Positions 25,166-34,336 of a stretch of 53,719 bases of DNA are shown in pieces. The number at the start of each line of letters is the position of its first letter. The first letter of the stretch is position 1. The DNA lies in assembly GCF_002377905.1 (NCBI RefSeq), contig NZ_DFQS01000029.1, positions 1 through 53,719 of the forward strand, written 5' to 3'. The notes beneath the pieces are model-generated. The model did not search any database. It was given only the letters and a program-made list of their open reading frames with translations, and was not told the origin of the DNA. Made by a program: the position numbers and the translations under genes. Source of the stretch: Psychrobacter sp. UBA3483. GTDB lineage: Bacteria; Pseudomonadota; Gammaproteobacteria; Pseudomonadales; Moraxellaceae.

Positions 25166-26053
25166 ATGCCTTATTCTGAAGACTATCCTCTAACAAAAAA
25201 CGCCAAACCCGCCATTCGTGCCTATTTGGGTGGCTCATTTGATCCTGTGCATAATGGTCATTTGCAAATGGCGCTGTATGTTTATCAAAGTTTACTGCCG
25301 CTAGCAAAGCAGCAACAGCGCGAGCTACAGCTGTCATTATTGCCCAATGCGCGCTCACCGTTTAAAGCAGACAGCACCGACCCTAAGCACCGCTTGGCTA
25401 TGTTGAAGCTGGCTATAAAAGATACCCCGCTACAAATCAATGAGCTTGAGCTGTGGCAAACGCCGCCGGTCTATACCATTGATAGCGTAAAAACCTTACG
25501 CGCTCGCTACCCGCACGATAGCCTGATATTTATCATGGGCATGGACAGTGCGCAGAGTTTGGATAAATGGAAAGATGGTCTGGCGCTGACCGATCATGTC
25601 AATTTATGGGTATTTAATCGGCTGAGCATTATCGAAAATGACCCTATTAATAATGATACAAACGCTGATATAAATGAAAAGTTCGTAAATACAGATTTAG
25701 TCGCGTCAAACCTTACTGCGCTGCAATCTCAGCTTCCCATAGCACTGCAACACTTAATCACTGACTCGGCTACTGACCTTGTCGCGCCAGCTTTGCGGTC
25801 TTTAACAGACAGCAGTAACTTGAAAAACGCCGTGCAAGGACGCATTTATATAGACCCGCGCCCTGTGGCAGCGATATCGAGCACCCAAGTACGTCAAAAG
25901 CTGCGCAAGCAATGTACGCAAAACGCAACTTTACAGCCAATAAATGCTATCATTAACCCGACTGTACCCAATTCATTCGCTAAATGGCTAAATCCTGCCG
26001 TTTATCAATATATTATCGACCATCAGCTATATTCTGCTGCTCAATTCCGTTAA
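25166..26053 (+). CDS. nadD: Nicotinate-nucleotide adenylyltransferase
   Basis: Adenylates nicotinate mononucleotide in NAD synthesis. The nucleotidyltransferase motif GGSFDPVHNGH (about 23-33) and the C-terminal ISSTQVRQKLR (about 239-249) are clear. At 295 aa it is about 80 residues longer than E. coli NadD; the extra is a polar insert at about 155-220 (Asn/Asp-rich then Leu/Ala-rich) between the core and the ISST motif. It is followed after 152 bases by rsfS, the usual neighbour of nadD. No clear ribosome binding site is seen. Confidence 0.93.
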   Translation: MPYSEDYPLTKNAKPAIRAYLGGSFDPVHNGHLQMALYVYQSLLPLAKQQQRELQLSLLPNARSPFKADSTDPKHRLAMLKLAIKDTPLQINELELWQTPPVYTIDSVKTLRARYPHDSLIFIMGMDSAQSLDKWKDGLALTDHVNLWVFNRLSIIENDPINNDTNADINEKFVNTDLVASNLTALQSQLPIALQHLITDSATDLVAPALRSLTDSSNLKNAVQGRIYIDPRPVAAISSTQVRQKLRKQCTQNATLQPINAIINPTVPNSFAKWLNPAVYQYIIDHQLYSAAQFR

Positions 26054-26205
26054 AATCGCCTTATACGTTTAACTTTACCTATTTTATCCATGTTGCCGCA
26101 AAAAACACTTGTCTATTTACCTATCTTTCAGGGGCTCGTGAGCACAAGCAATGTGATGATTTACTATTTTATTTTTAATATTTATGATTGAAGAGAAGAC
26201 CATTT

Positions 26206-26619
26206 ATGACCAATACCATGACTGAAGAACGCTTAAAAGAATGCTTAGCGGTAGTCGAAAACACGCTTGACGATATGAAAGCAAAAAATATCACTGTTTT
26301 AAACGTAGAAAATCTAACGGACGTGATGGAGCGCATCGTCATCGCTGACGGTACTTCAAAACGCCACGTGCGTGCGATGGCAGACAGCGTCGGCGCTGAA
26401 GTTAAGCAAGCGGGCTTTATGCCACTAGGCCGTGAAGGCGGTACTGATTCTGACTGGACGTTGATTGATTTGGGCGCTGTTGTCGTACATATGATGACGC
26501 CAGCGGCGCGTGAATTCTATGACTTAGAAGGCCTATGGTCGTCACCTGATCAATTGGCGGAGCTGGTCGCTGTACCGCGTGAAAAGAAAACCGCAGGTCG
26601 CCGCAATAAAAATAAATAA
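26206..26619 (+). CDS. rsfS: Ribosomal silencing factor RsfS
   Basis: Binds uL14 on the 50S subunit and blocks subunit joining when nutrients are scarce. From the ATG at 26206 (AGAGAAG about 8 bases upstream) it is 137 aa, slightly longer than the E. coli protein. The core KNITVLNVENLTDVMERIVIADGTSKRHVRAMAD (split about 22-55) and DWTLIDLGAVVVHMM (about 85-99) are diagnostic. The C-terminus is basic (KKTAGRRNKNK). An upstream in-frame TTG is unlikely to be used. The usual third gene rlmH does not follow. Confidence 0.94.
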   Translation: MTNTMTEERLKECLAVVENTLDDMKAKNITVLNVENLTDVMERIVIADGTSKRHVRAMADSVGAEVKQAGFMPLGREGGTDSDWTLIDLGAVVVHMMTPAAREFYDLEGLWSSPDQLAELVAVPREKKTAGRRNKNK

Positions 26620-26648
26620 GAGGATTTATTGCCAATACTGCTTTATAA

Positions 26649-26678
26649 AAAGACCAGATTCTACTCTGGTTTTTTTTC
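26649..26678 (+). terminator. Intrinsic terminator of rsfS
   Basis: ACCAGA (26653-26658) pairs with TCTGGT (26665-26670), extended by A-T pairs, followed by a run of eight T. Confidence 0.88.
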
Positions 26679-26819
26679 GTCTAAAATTTGGTACAGATAA
26701 AGGTTAAATCGCTAAAGCCATATAATCAACTGCCTGATTAGGCTAAGATAATAGCCATCTTTAACATCACTAATGAATTAACCATTCGCCCAATAAATCC
26801 CTATCGATTAGGATATTCC

Positions 26820-27587
26820 ATGAGCATAGAGCAAATAGCATCTTCTAGCCAAAAAAATAGTGCTGATTTCAATCAACCCTTACCGCTACATATTGCCAAT
26901 TTAATCTGCGTGCGTGCTGGCAAAGCGATGCCATTTGCCCGTGAGCAGATGAGCGCCATTGATAAGGCGCCAATCAAAGCGCCTGTCGCGGTCAACTTCA
27001 TGGGTCTGACCACTGATGAACAAGCCGACCGACGCCATCATGGCGGCCCGTTAAAGGCCGTACATCAACTGCCAGTCGCAACCTATGAGAAAATTAATAC
27101 AGAATTTGGTTTAAAGGTACGCGTTGGTACCTTGGGTGAAAACTTAACGACTGAGGCAGTCGATGGTCTGCCTGCAATGGATGAGTCGACGGTGTGTATC
27201 GGCGATGTTTTTCAGTACGGTGATGAGCAAGTTAATGGTAGCGACAGCGTCCAACTTCGCATCGTGCAGCCGCGCCGTCCCTGCTACAAAATCAATGACC
27301 AAATTGGACAGTTTAAACTGAACAAAGTGCCAAATATCGCCTCTTGGATGACTAAGCAAGGTATCGCTGGCTGGTATTTTGAAGTCGTACGTGACGGTAT
27401 GATTCACGCTGATTTGCCGGTTTATCTCATCGAACGCTCCTATCCTTTTGCGACCCTAGAAAAGCTATGGCAATTATCAAACTCAAAAGAGAAAATTGAC
27501 GCCGAGGTTATCGAGCCGTGGCTGGCGATTAAGTGTTTGGAGGACAGTTGGAAAACGGTTTTGGCGAAGAAAATTAGTAAAGGTTAA
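26820..27587 (+). CDS. MOSC domain-containing protein (YiiM-like)
   Basis: A 255 aa protein of the YiiM branch of MOSC proteins, which bind molybdenum cofactor-type sulfur or metal centres; E. coli YiiM reduces N-hydroxylated compounds. The MOSC core spans about 60-190, with the RRHHGGPLKAVHQLP motif (about 71-85), GTLGENLTTEAVDG (about 103-116) and the sulfur-accepting Cys155 in QPRRPCYKI. A polar 20-residue N-terminal tail is present. AGGA precedes the ATG. The amidase gene follows 91 bases later on the same strand, possibly co-transcribed, with no obvious functional link. Confidence 0.9.
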   Translation: MSIEQIASSSQKNSADFNQPLPLHIANLICVRAGKAMPFAREQMSAIDKAPIKAPVAVNFMGLTTDEQADRRHHGGPLKAVHQLPVATYEKINTEFGLKVRVGTLGENLTTEAVDGLPAMDESTVCIGDVFQYGDEQVNGSDSVQLRIVQPRRPCYKINDQIGQFKLNKVPNIASWMTKQGIAGWYFEVVRDGMIHADLPVYLIERSYPFATLEKLWQLSNSKEKIDAEVIEPWLAIKCLEDSWKTVLAKKISKG

Positions 27588-27678
27588 AAGCTTTAAAAGT
27601 ATCTCAATTTTATCTATTACTACCACTATAAAATAAAGGTCGGCATCATCGCCTACCCGTATTCATACAGAGCATTTC

Positions 27679-28563
27679 ATGGCAAAAACTATCTTTTTAG
27701 CATTCGCATGTGCCTTAACGCTACCCTTGATTGGCTGCGTGACCACTCATAACGCCCAATTAACGACCAGCGAGCCTTTCGTCATCGATAGCGAAACCTA
27801 TCAAGCTACGGGCAAAAGTGAGCGTATCAAAACCATTATTTTGCATTATACGGTGAGCAATAATGCCCGCGCTATTAGGCTTTTGACTACTGGTGATGTC
27901 AGCGCCCACTATCTGATTTTAGACCATGATGACAACAAAATTTATAACTTAGTGCCCGAGGGCGAACGCGCGTGGCATGCAGGCAATGGCGGTTTTGCTG
28001 GTAAAACGATACTCAATGATACCTCTATCGGCATCGAGATTGTCAACCCAGGCATCAAACCTGAATATCGAGACGCGTTAAAAAACGGCGCGCTCGACTA
28101 TCATCCTTATGAGCACTATGTTGAATTTAATGAGTTGCAGATCAAAAAAGTGGCGCAGCTGGTACAAGAGTTGGCAAAAAGATATAATATCTCAGCAAAG
28201 AATATCATTGGTCATGCGGATATGGCACCCTCGCGTAAAATCGACCCCGGTGCCAAGTTCCCTTGGCAGCGACTATATTTGGATTACGGCATTGGCGCTT
28301 GGTATGATGAATTTGACAAGCAATTCTTTATGAATCAAGACGCGTTTGCCGCAGCTACGATACCCGAGATTAAGCAAGCGTTTCGCGATTATGGTTATCA
28401 AATCAATGATACAGACGCGTGGGATAAAACCAGTCGCAATGTGGTGTATGCCTTTCAATTGCACTTCAGACCACAGCAGCCAACGGGCGAGCTGGATTTA
28501 GAAACGTATGCGATACTACGCGCACTCAATAAGAAGTATGCTGGTCGTGATGACTTTTATTAA
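27679..28563 (+). CDS. amiD: N-acetylmuramoyl-L-alanine amidase lipoprotein, AmiD-like
   Basis: A cell-wall hydrolase that cleaves the lactyl-amide bond of (anhydro)muropeptides. It is 294 aa. The lipoprotein signal ends at lipobox LIGC (Cys20), suggesting outer-membrane anchoring. An Amidase_2/PGRP-type zinc domain occupies about 35-205 with ligands His56 (IILHYTVS), His179 and Asp189 (IGHADMAPSRKIDPG). A C-terminal helical peptidoglycan-binding domain is at about 225-290 (ending GELDLETYAILRAL). This plan matches E. coli AmiD. Two small ORFs follow. Confidence 0.92.
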   Translation: MAKTIFLAFACALTLPLIGCVTTHNAQLTTSEPFVIDSETYQATGKSERIKTIILHYTVSNNARAIRLLTTGDVSAHYLILDHDDNKIYNLVPEGERAWHAGNGGFAGKTILNDTSIGIEIVNPGIKPEYRDALKNGALDYHPYEHYVEFNELQIKKVAQLVQELAKRYNISAKNIIGHADMAPSRKIDPGAKFPWQRLYLDYGIGAWYDEFDKQFFMNQDAFAAATIPEIKQAFRDYGYQINDTDAWDKTSRNVVYAFQLHFRPQQPTGELDLETYAILRALNKKYAGRDDFY

Positions 28564-28592
28564 TGGATAAAAAATATTAGGAGACATAAGCC

Positions 28593-28799
28593 ATGAATAA
28601 CTCACAATACAATGAGCAAAATGAGCAAGACGAGCTACAGAAATATCTAGAAGAAAAAGCCAAACAGGAGCAAGAAAAAGAGCAGGAACCTGAGCCGCTC
28701 TCTGCGTATGAGGCTTGCGTGTTAAGAGAAAGTGCGAGGATTCATGAGCTGATTGCTGAGGCTCAGAAGGAAGGTAAAAACGGTTTAGATAACGAGTAG
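28593..28799 (+). CDS. Small charged protein of unknown function
   Basis: A 68 aa ORF starting 29 bases after the amidase stop with an AGGAGA ribosome binding site at good spacing. The sequence is very hydrophilic, rich in Glu, Gln and Lys, with a probable coiled coil at about 12-36 and a helical C-terminal half (ACVLRESARIHELIAEAQ). No domain is recognised. The ribosome binding site and the amidase spacing support a real gene translated from the amidase transcript. Confidence 0.6.
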   Translation: MNNSQYNEQNEQDELQKYLEEKAKQEQEKEQEPEPLSAYEACVLRESARIHELIAEAQKEGKNGLDNE

Positions 28800-28806
28800 T
28801 TTTTGA

Positions 28807-29037
28807 TTGTATTATACTTTGTATAGAAAATTAGTCTTGATTTGCTTCAGTAATGAATCAGAGCCTGAACCTATCGAACGTGAAAAGTATATTCTATCGA
28901 ATAAGATCATTAAGGTTATTTTGGAAAAAGAAGGTAGGAACTTTTATGAAAATATCGATTTTGGGTTCCAAATTTTAGACGGCATAACGTTCAACTTGAT
29001 TAGTGAGAATACTAAGCCTAAGCTAAGATTACTATAG
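28807..29037 (+). CDS. Uncertain small ORF, possibly a gene remnant
   Basis: A 76 aa open frame beginning at a TTG with no good ribosome binding site, 7 bases after the previous stop, ending just before a terminator. The composition is AT-rich and the peptide (IDFGFQILDGITFNLIS near 51-67) has a plausible globular pattern, yet no family is recognised. It may be the remnant of a longer protein or a non-coding stretch. Confidence 0.3.
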   Translation: MYYTLYRKLVLICFSNESEPEPIEREKYILSNKIIKVILEKEGRNFYENIDFGFQILDGITFNLISENTKPKLRLL

Positions 29038-29061
29038 TTTCTTTCAAACACTTCCAAACAC

Positions 29062-29092
29062 AAAAAAGGTGAGCTTAGGCCCACCTTTTTTA
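29062..29092. terminator. Bidirectional intrinsic terminator (amidase operon / purL)
   Basis: AAAAAAGGTG pairs with CACCTTTTTT around a 10-base GC-rich loop. It lies between the plus-strand small ORFs and the purL stop on the minus strand, with T-runs in both directions. Confidence 0.88.
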
Positions 29093-29116
29093 TTATCAAC
29101 AGTAATTCAAACCATT

Positions 29117-32100
29117 CTAACGCAACCAAGCACGCGCATTACGGAACATACGCATCCACGCACCGTCCTCGTCCCACTCTTCTGGCTTCCAGCTATGATT
29201 GTAGGCACGTAGCGTACGCTCAGGGTGCGGCATCATGATGGTGACGCGACCGTCGGTGCTACACAGACCTGTAACACCGCCGAGCGAACCGTTTGGATTG
29301 AGCGGATACGTCTCGGTTGGATGACCTTGGCTATCGACATAACGCATCGCAAGCTGACCGTGTTTTGCCATACCGTCGATCTCAGTATTGTCTAGCGTGG
29401 CATAGCCTTCACCATGCGCTACAGCGATTGGTAAGATACTGTCTTGCATACCTTTAAACAAGATAGATTTGGTACGCTCAACTTTGACGTTGACGGTACG
29501 CGCTTCAAAGCGGGCTGATTTATTGGCGATAAAGCGTGGGAAGTTTTCCGCGCCTGGGATGAGGTCTTTTAACTGCGCCATCATCTGACAGCCGTTACAG
29601 ACACCAAGTGAGAAGGTATCAGGGCGAGCAAAGAAGCGCACAAACTGCATGCGCAACTCGTCATGGAACAAGATAGAGTTCGCCCAGCCCGAGCCTGCGC
29701 CCAACACATCACCGTAACTAAAGCCACCACAAGCGACCAGACCGTCGAAGTCACGTAGATTAATACGACCTTCAAGTAAATCGCTCATATGAACGTCGAC
29801 CGCTTCAAAGCCTGCTTGGGTAAAGCCTGCTGCCATTTCGGTCTGACCGTTGACGCCTTGCTCACGCAGGATAGCAACTCTTGGCTTGCTGTTATCAGAA
29901 TCAGCGCGGCTGTTTAAGTATGGTTCTTCAACCTTTTGATTGAGGTCAAAGTTTGGTGCAGCGATAAGACCTTGATGGCTGGCATCACTAATCAAGTCAT
30001 ATTCTTGCTGTACGCAAGCTGGATTGTCACGACGACGGGCAATTTGATAGCTGACCTGACTCCATTCTTGTTGCAGCTCAGAACGGCTAAAGCGTAGCGT
30101 AGCATCACCCATATGCAGCGGCGTCTGGATAATGAGGCTGTCTTCCTCACAGCTTTGACCGACAAGGCTAAGCATATCGCTGACGTTAAATTCTTCTGCC
30201 AATTGCATCAAAGCGGCGACATTTTCTGGTAAGACTTGAATGACCGCGCCCAGCTCTTCACTGAATAATTGACCGAGTAAGTTTTTATCGTCCAATGACA
30301 GCTTGATACCTTGGCGACTGGTGAATTGCATCTCAGCAATCGTCGCCAGTAAACCACCATCGCCGATATCGTGATAAGCGCTAATGACACCTTGCGCGTT
30401 ACCCGCTTGGATGAAGTTAAAGAAGTCGATTAAATCGCTTGGTTTATCGAGGTCAGGACATTCATTGCCCAATTGGCTTGCCGTTTGCGCAAGGATTGAA
30501 CCGCCAAGGCGCAGTTTACCTTTTGATAAATCAATACGGTAGAAGGCGCTGTCACCATTTATTAGCTCAGGCGTTAGCGTTTTTGCCACGTCAACGACTG
30601 GTGCAAAAGCAGTAATCACGAGGCTCATTGGCGAGACCACTGATTTATCCGTGCTGCCGTCTTTATTGCTATCCGTCCAGTTGGCACGCATCGATAGCGA
30701 GTCTTTACCGACTGGAATGGCGATACCCAACGCAGGACATAACTCTTCACCAACGGTATAGACAGCATCGAACAGTGCAGCGTCCTCATTATCATCGCCG
30801 CAGGCTGCCATCCAGTTTGCTGACATGGTGATATCAGATAGCTGAGCGATACGTGCACCGGCGATATTGGTAATCGCTTCGCCAACTGCCAAGCGTGCAG
30901 AAGCTTTAGGGCTGATTAAAGCAACTGGCGTACGTTCGCCAACGCTCATCGCCTCACCGCTCATCGGCTGACCATCAAGCGCAATCAGGCCAGAAGCGGT
31001 AACGGCACAATCTGCCACTGGTACTTGGTAGCGACCAACATATTGATCGCGCACCACCATACCCGTGATAGAGCGGTCACCGATGCTAATGAGGAATGAT
31101 TTGCTCGCAACGGTTGGATGACGCAATACATCTTTGATAGATTCAGCTAAATTAAAGTCATTGAGCTCAAGCGGCGGCAATTCATTGTCTTGACGGCTAA
31201 AGCTACGCTGCATCTGCGGCGTACCACCGAGTAATACTTGCATCGGCATATCGACTGGCTGCTCATCAAGCAATTCATCATCAACGATAAGCTGACGTAT
31301 TTCCGTCGCTTCACCCAAAATGGCATACGGACAACGCTCACGGGCACAAATCGCATCAAACTGCGCTTTGCTCTCTGGGCGAATCGCTAACACATAACGC
31401 TCTTGCGCTTCGTTTGACCAAATCGCCATCGGCGACATGCCTGCTTCTAGCGACGGGATTTTACGCAGGTTTAAATGGGCGCCCATCTCGTGGTCATTGA
31501 CCAATTCTGGCATGGCGTTTGATAGACCACCGGCGCCAACGTCATGTAGCGAGACGATTGGGTTGCCATCTTTACTGTTACTGCTAGCGTCAATATCGTT
31601 ACCAGACTGTCCATTACCAGCTAAGGCCCAGCAGCGATCGATGACTTCTTGGCAGCGACGCTCCATCTCGGCGTTATCGCGCTGCACAGAAGCGAAGTCC
31701 AAACCTTCATCTAACTCGCCGCTATCGACAGATGATGCTGCGCCGCCGCCCAAGCCGATTTGCATCGCAGGTCCACCAAGAACGATAAGCAGGTCACCTT
31801 GTTGAATGGCATTTTTTTCAATCAGGTTGCGTTTGATATTGCCGTAACCACCTGCCAGCATGATAGGCTTATGATAGCCGCGCATTTCGCTGCCATCTTT
31901 TGCCGCTGAAGTATCCAATTGGAAACTACGGAAATAACCGCAGAGGTTTGGACGACCAAATTCATTTGAGAAATTGGCTGAGCCGAGTGGTGCTTCGGTC
32001 ATAATCTCAAGACTGGTGGCCATACGATCGGGCGTACCGTAGTTTTGCGTACTTACTTGCCCAGATTGCTCCCATTTTTCCGCAAGCTCTGGAATATGCA

Positions 32101-33163
32101 AGTGTGATACATGAAAACCAGTCAGACCAGCTTTTGGTTTACCGCCACGACCGGTTGCGCCTTCATCACGAATCTCACCGCCCGCGCCCGTCGCTGCACC
32201 GGCATAAGGGGCAATCGCCGTTGGATGGTTATGAGTCTCGACTTTCATTAAGATATCGATTTCTTCTTGATGAAAGTCATAAAGATGGGCAGAATTTGCA
32301 TCCATGGCATCAGTCGGCACTGGATAGTAACGCAGCCCCTTAGCCCCAGCCATCACCGCGGCGTTGTCTTTATAAGCCGACAAAATGCCTTGGGGATTGG
32401 CTTTATAAGTATTCTTAATCATCTGAAACAGGGATTTTGGCTGTACTGCACCATCGACTGTCCATTCAGCGTTAAAAATCTTATGACGGCAATGCTCTGA
32501 GTTGGCCTGCGCAAACATCATCAGCTCAACGTCCGTTGGATTACGCTTTAGCTCATTGACGTAGGCATTCATCAGATAGTCGACATCTTCGCTCGACAAG
32601 GCAAAACCAAACTCTTTATTGGCGGCTTCTAGTGCTGATTGTCCTTGGCCGATGACGTCGATGCGATTAAGTGCAGCCGGCTGTTCATCATCGAACAGTT
32701 TATTTACGTCATTTAAATCATAAACTAGGCTTTGGGTCATACGGTCAAACAATAATTGCTCAGCGGCTTTAGGAAGCTTGTTATTAGGTGCACCTACGTC
32801 GCCGTCTGCTTTTGCATCAATCGTTAGGGTATAAACGATAACGCGCTCGACGCGTTTAATCTCAATGTCACAGTTATTAAAGATATCGGTCGCTTTACTA
32901 GCCCACGGCGAAATCGTCCCAAAACGCGGACCGACGATTACTTGTACTTGATTGGCCTCTGGAGCGGCAAGTTGAATATCGGCATGCACCCCAAACAAAT
33001 CCAGCGCTTTTTTATGTTCATCACCTACGAGGTCTCGCGATAGCACATAAACTTGCTGAGTATGAATCTGGCTGACATTTAGCTCGGTTTTTTGCTGAAA
33101 CTGACTGATGAGTTGCTGCGTCTGAAAATCGGTAAGAAACGGTTGTCCGGCGATGGTCATCAT
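29117..33163 (-). CDS. purL: Phosphoribosylformylglycinamidine synthase
   Basis: The large single-chain enzyme of purine synthesis that converts FGAR, glutamine and ATP to FGAM. At 1348 aa it is slightly longer than the E. coli protein (1295 aa). The N-terminal PurS-like region is followed by two AIRS-type synthetase halves (motifs NSEHCRHKIFNAEW near 220, THNHPTAIAPYAGAATGAGGEIRDEGATGRG starting near 308 and split over that region, SLHDVGAGGLSNAMPELV near 540) and a C-terminal class I glutaminase with nucleophile Cys in LGVCNGCQMM and the MMPHPERTLR His/Glu near the end. It is monocistronic, ends at a bidirectional terminator and starts behind an extended -10 promoter. Confidence 0.98.
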   Translation of the reverse strand: MMTIAGQPFLTDFQTQQLISQFQQKTELNVSQIHTQQVYVLSRDLVGDEHKKALDLFGVHADIQLAAPEANQVQVIVGPRFGTISPWASKATDIFNNCDIEIKRVERVIVYTLTIDAKADGDVGAPNNKLPKAAEQLLFDRMTQSLVYDLNDVNKLFDDEQPAALNRIDVIGQGQSALEAANKEFGFALSSEDVDYLMNAYVNELKRNPTDVELMMFAQANSEHCRHKIFNAEWTVDGAVQPKSLFQMIKNTYKANPQGILSAYKDNAAVMAGAKGLRYYPVPTDAMDANSAHLYDFHQEEIDILMKVETHNHPTAIAPYAGAATGAGGEIRDEGATGRGGKPKAGLTGFHVSHLHIPELAEKWEQSGQVSTQNYGTPDRMATSLEIMTEAPLGSANFSNEFGRPNLCGYFRSFQLDTSAAKDGSEMRGYHKPIMLAGGYGNIKRNLIEKNAIQQGDLLIVLGGPAMQIGLGGGAASSVDSGELDEGLDFASVQRDNAEMERRCQEVIDRCWALAGNGQSGNDIDASSNSKDGNPIVSLHDVGAGGLSNAMPELVNDHEMGAHLNLRKIPSLEAGMSPMAIWSNEAQERYVLAIRPESKAQFDAICARERCPYAILGEATEIRQLIVDDELLDEQPVDMPMQVLLGGTPQMQRSFSRQDNELPPLELNDFNLAESIKDVLRHPTVASKSFLISIGDRSITGMVVRDQYVGRYQVPVADCAVTASGLIALDGQPMSGEAMSVGERTPVALISPKASARLAVGEAITNIAGARIAQLSDITMSANWMAACGDDNEDAALFDAVYTVGEELCPALGIAIPVGKDSLSMRANWTDSNKDGSTDKSVVSPMSLVITAFAPVVDVAKTLTPELINGDSAFYRIDLSKGKLRLGGSILAQTASQLGNECPDLDKPSDLIDFFNFIQAGNAQGVISAYHDIGDGGLLATIAEMQFTSRQGIKLSLDDKNLLGQLFSEELGAVIQVLPENVAALMQLAEEFNVSDMLSLVGQSCEEDSLIIQTPLHMGDATLRFSRSELQQEWSQVSYQIARRRDNPACVQQEYDLISDASHQGLIAAPNFDLNQKVEEPYLNSRADSDNSKPRVAILREQGVNGQTEMAAGFTQAGFEAVDVHMSDLLEGRINLRDFDGLVACGGFSYGDVLGAGSGWANSILFHDELRMQFVRFFARPDTFSLGVCNGCQMMAQLKDLIPGAENFPRFIANKSARFEARTVNVKVERTKSILFKGMQDSILPIAVAHGEGYATLDNTEIDGMAKHGQLAMRYVDSQGHPTETYPLNPNGSLGGVTGLCSTDGRVTIMMPHPERTLRAYNHSWKPEEWDEDGAWMRMFRNARAWLR

Positions 33164-33566
33164 AAAGGCATAATCCGTAAGATCAAGGCATCTCTGCCAT
33201 GCAAAGTAAATGGTCTGTGTATTATAACAAGAAGCCCTGTAATAAGCAGGTCAAAACCAAGATAAAAAGCTTTTCAAAACAGAAATATTGCTCAGCTGGC
33301 GTCACAATTTTTACCTAATTATTGTAAACCTTACAAACACTCACATCGTATTACTGGCAACCTATATAAATTAGATGCTGATAATCGCTATTCTAGATGG
33401 CAGTCGCGATGAGTTAAGCGCCTTATAACGAGCTTGATAACTATAACTATAAGCAGCTCATAAAAACTACTATAAATGGCGCTGGCTTGTCTAAACTGAA
33501 TGCTTAATAAGCAACCATGATTTAAACAAAAAAACCATTTACTATAATGATAAAAGGATAAACCCA
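33164..33566. other. Intergenic region between divergent purL and the split-barrel gene
   Basis: 403 bases. The left end carries the purL extended -10 promoter. The rest is AT-rich with no hairpin, ORF or known regulatory motif recognised. Confidence 0.55.
33221..33229 (-). promoter_or_regulatory. Extended -10 promoter of purL
   Basis: On the minus strand TGT is followed by TATAAT (33226 down to 33221), about 58 bases upstream of the purL start. TTGACC lies further upstream but 22 bases away, too far for a standard -35. Confidence 0.55.
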
Positions 33567-34061
33567 ATGAGTAACCAAGAGCATATCGCCAAAATCCAAG
33601 AAGTGATTAAAGACGTAAAATTTGCCATGATGAGTACCACCAATAAAAAAGGTGACATTCATGCTTGGCCAATGACCACCAATAAAGCGGATGTCGCTGC
33701 CAAAGAGATTTGGTTTATCGGTGATAAAACCTCAGATGTCGTCAAAGACATTCAAGACGATGCAAGAATTGGATTAACGTATGCTACCCAAGACGAAAAG
33801 AATTACGTTTCTATTAGTGGTAATGCTGAATTATCAAACGATAAAGACAAGTTGGATGAGCTATGGTCGCCTGTTTATAACGCCTTTTTTGCCGAAGGTA
33901 AAGAAGATGAAAATATCCAATTGATTAAAGTTGTGCCACATGGTGCCGAGTGCTGGATTAGCGGTAGCTCAGTGGTCAATATGTTTAAAATGGCAACCGC
34001 AGCGGTGCAAGAAGGAAAAACTGCTGAAGATTTAGGCGAGACTTTCTCCGTCTCTCTATAA
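33567..34061 (+). CDS. Pyridoxamine 5'-phosphate oxidase-family protein (general stress protein 26 type), copy 1
   Basis: A 164 aa flavin-type split-barrel protein related to Bacillus general stress protein 26. Motifs are VKFAMMSTTNKKGDIHAWPM (about 17-36), KEIWFIGDKT, YVSISGNAEL and the C-terminal LIKVVPHGAECWISG. Family members bind FMN or related flavins; the actual reaction is unknown. An AAAGGA ribosome binding site precedes the ATG. A clearly homologous gene of identical length follows in tandem, and each has its own terminator, so they look like separately transcribed duplicates. Confidence 0.88.
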   Translation: MSNQEHIAKIQEVIKDVKFAMMSTTNKKGDIHAWPMTTNKADVAAKEIWFIGDKTSDVVKDIQDDARIGLTYATQDEKNYVSISGNAELSNDKDKLDELWSPVYNAFFAEGKEDENIQLIKVVPHGAECWISGSSVVNMFKMATAAVQEGKTAEDLGETFSVSL

Positions 34062-34123
34062 CCTCAGTTTCTGTAAGTTTTGCGGTCTTAATAATAAAAA
34101 ATAAAAAATAAGACATCTATTTG

Positions 34124-34159
34124 AACGCCAGTAAGTTATTAATTTACTGGCGTTTTTTT
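34124..34159 (+). terminator. Intrinsic terminator of the first split-barrel gene
   Basis: A perfect 11-base stem AACGCCAGTAA with TTACTGGCGTT, 9-base loop and a run of seven T. Confidence 0.94.
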
Positions 34160-34336
34160 GTTTAATCAAAACCTTAAAGCTTACAAAGCGTCACAGCGTA
34201 TTACAGAGCAGCTATATCGTTTTATTAAGCAACTTTATTATATTAATAACTGATTCTATATTTAATCATTCATTAGTTAACTGCCGATAGCTTTTAAACC
34301 TAAAACTGCATCTTTCAATAGTAAAGGACAACTATT

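Noticed and set aside
33164..33300. Standard -35/-10 promoter for purL using TTGACC
   Set aside because: The spacer to TATAAT is 22 bases, too long; the extended -10 alone is the better interpretation.
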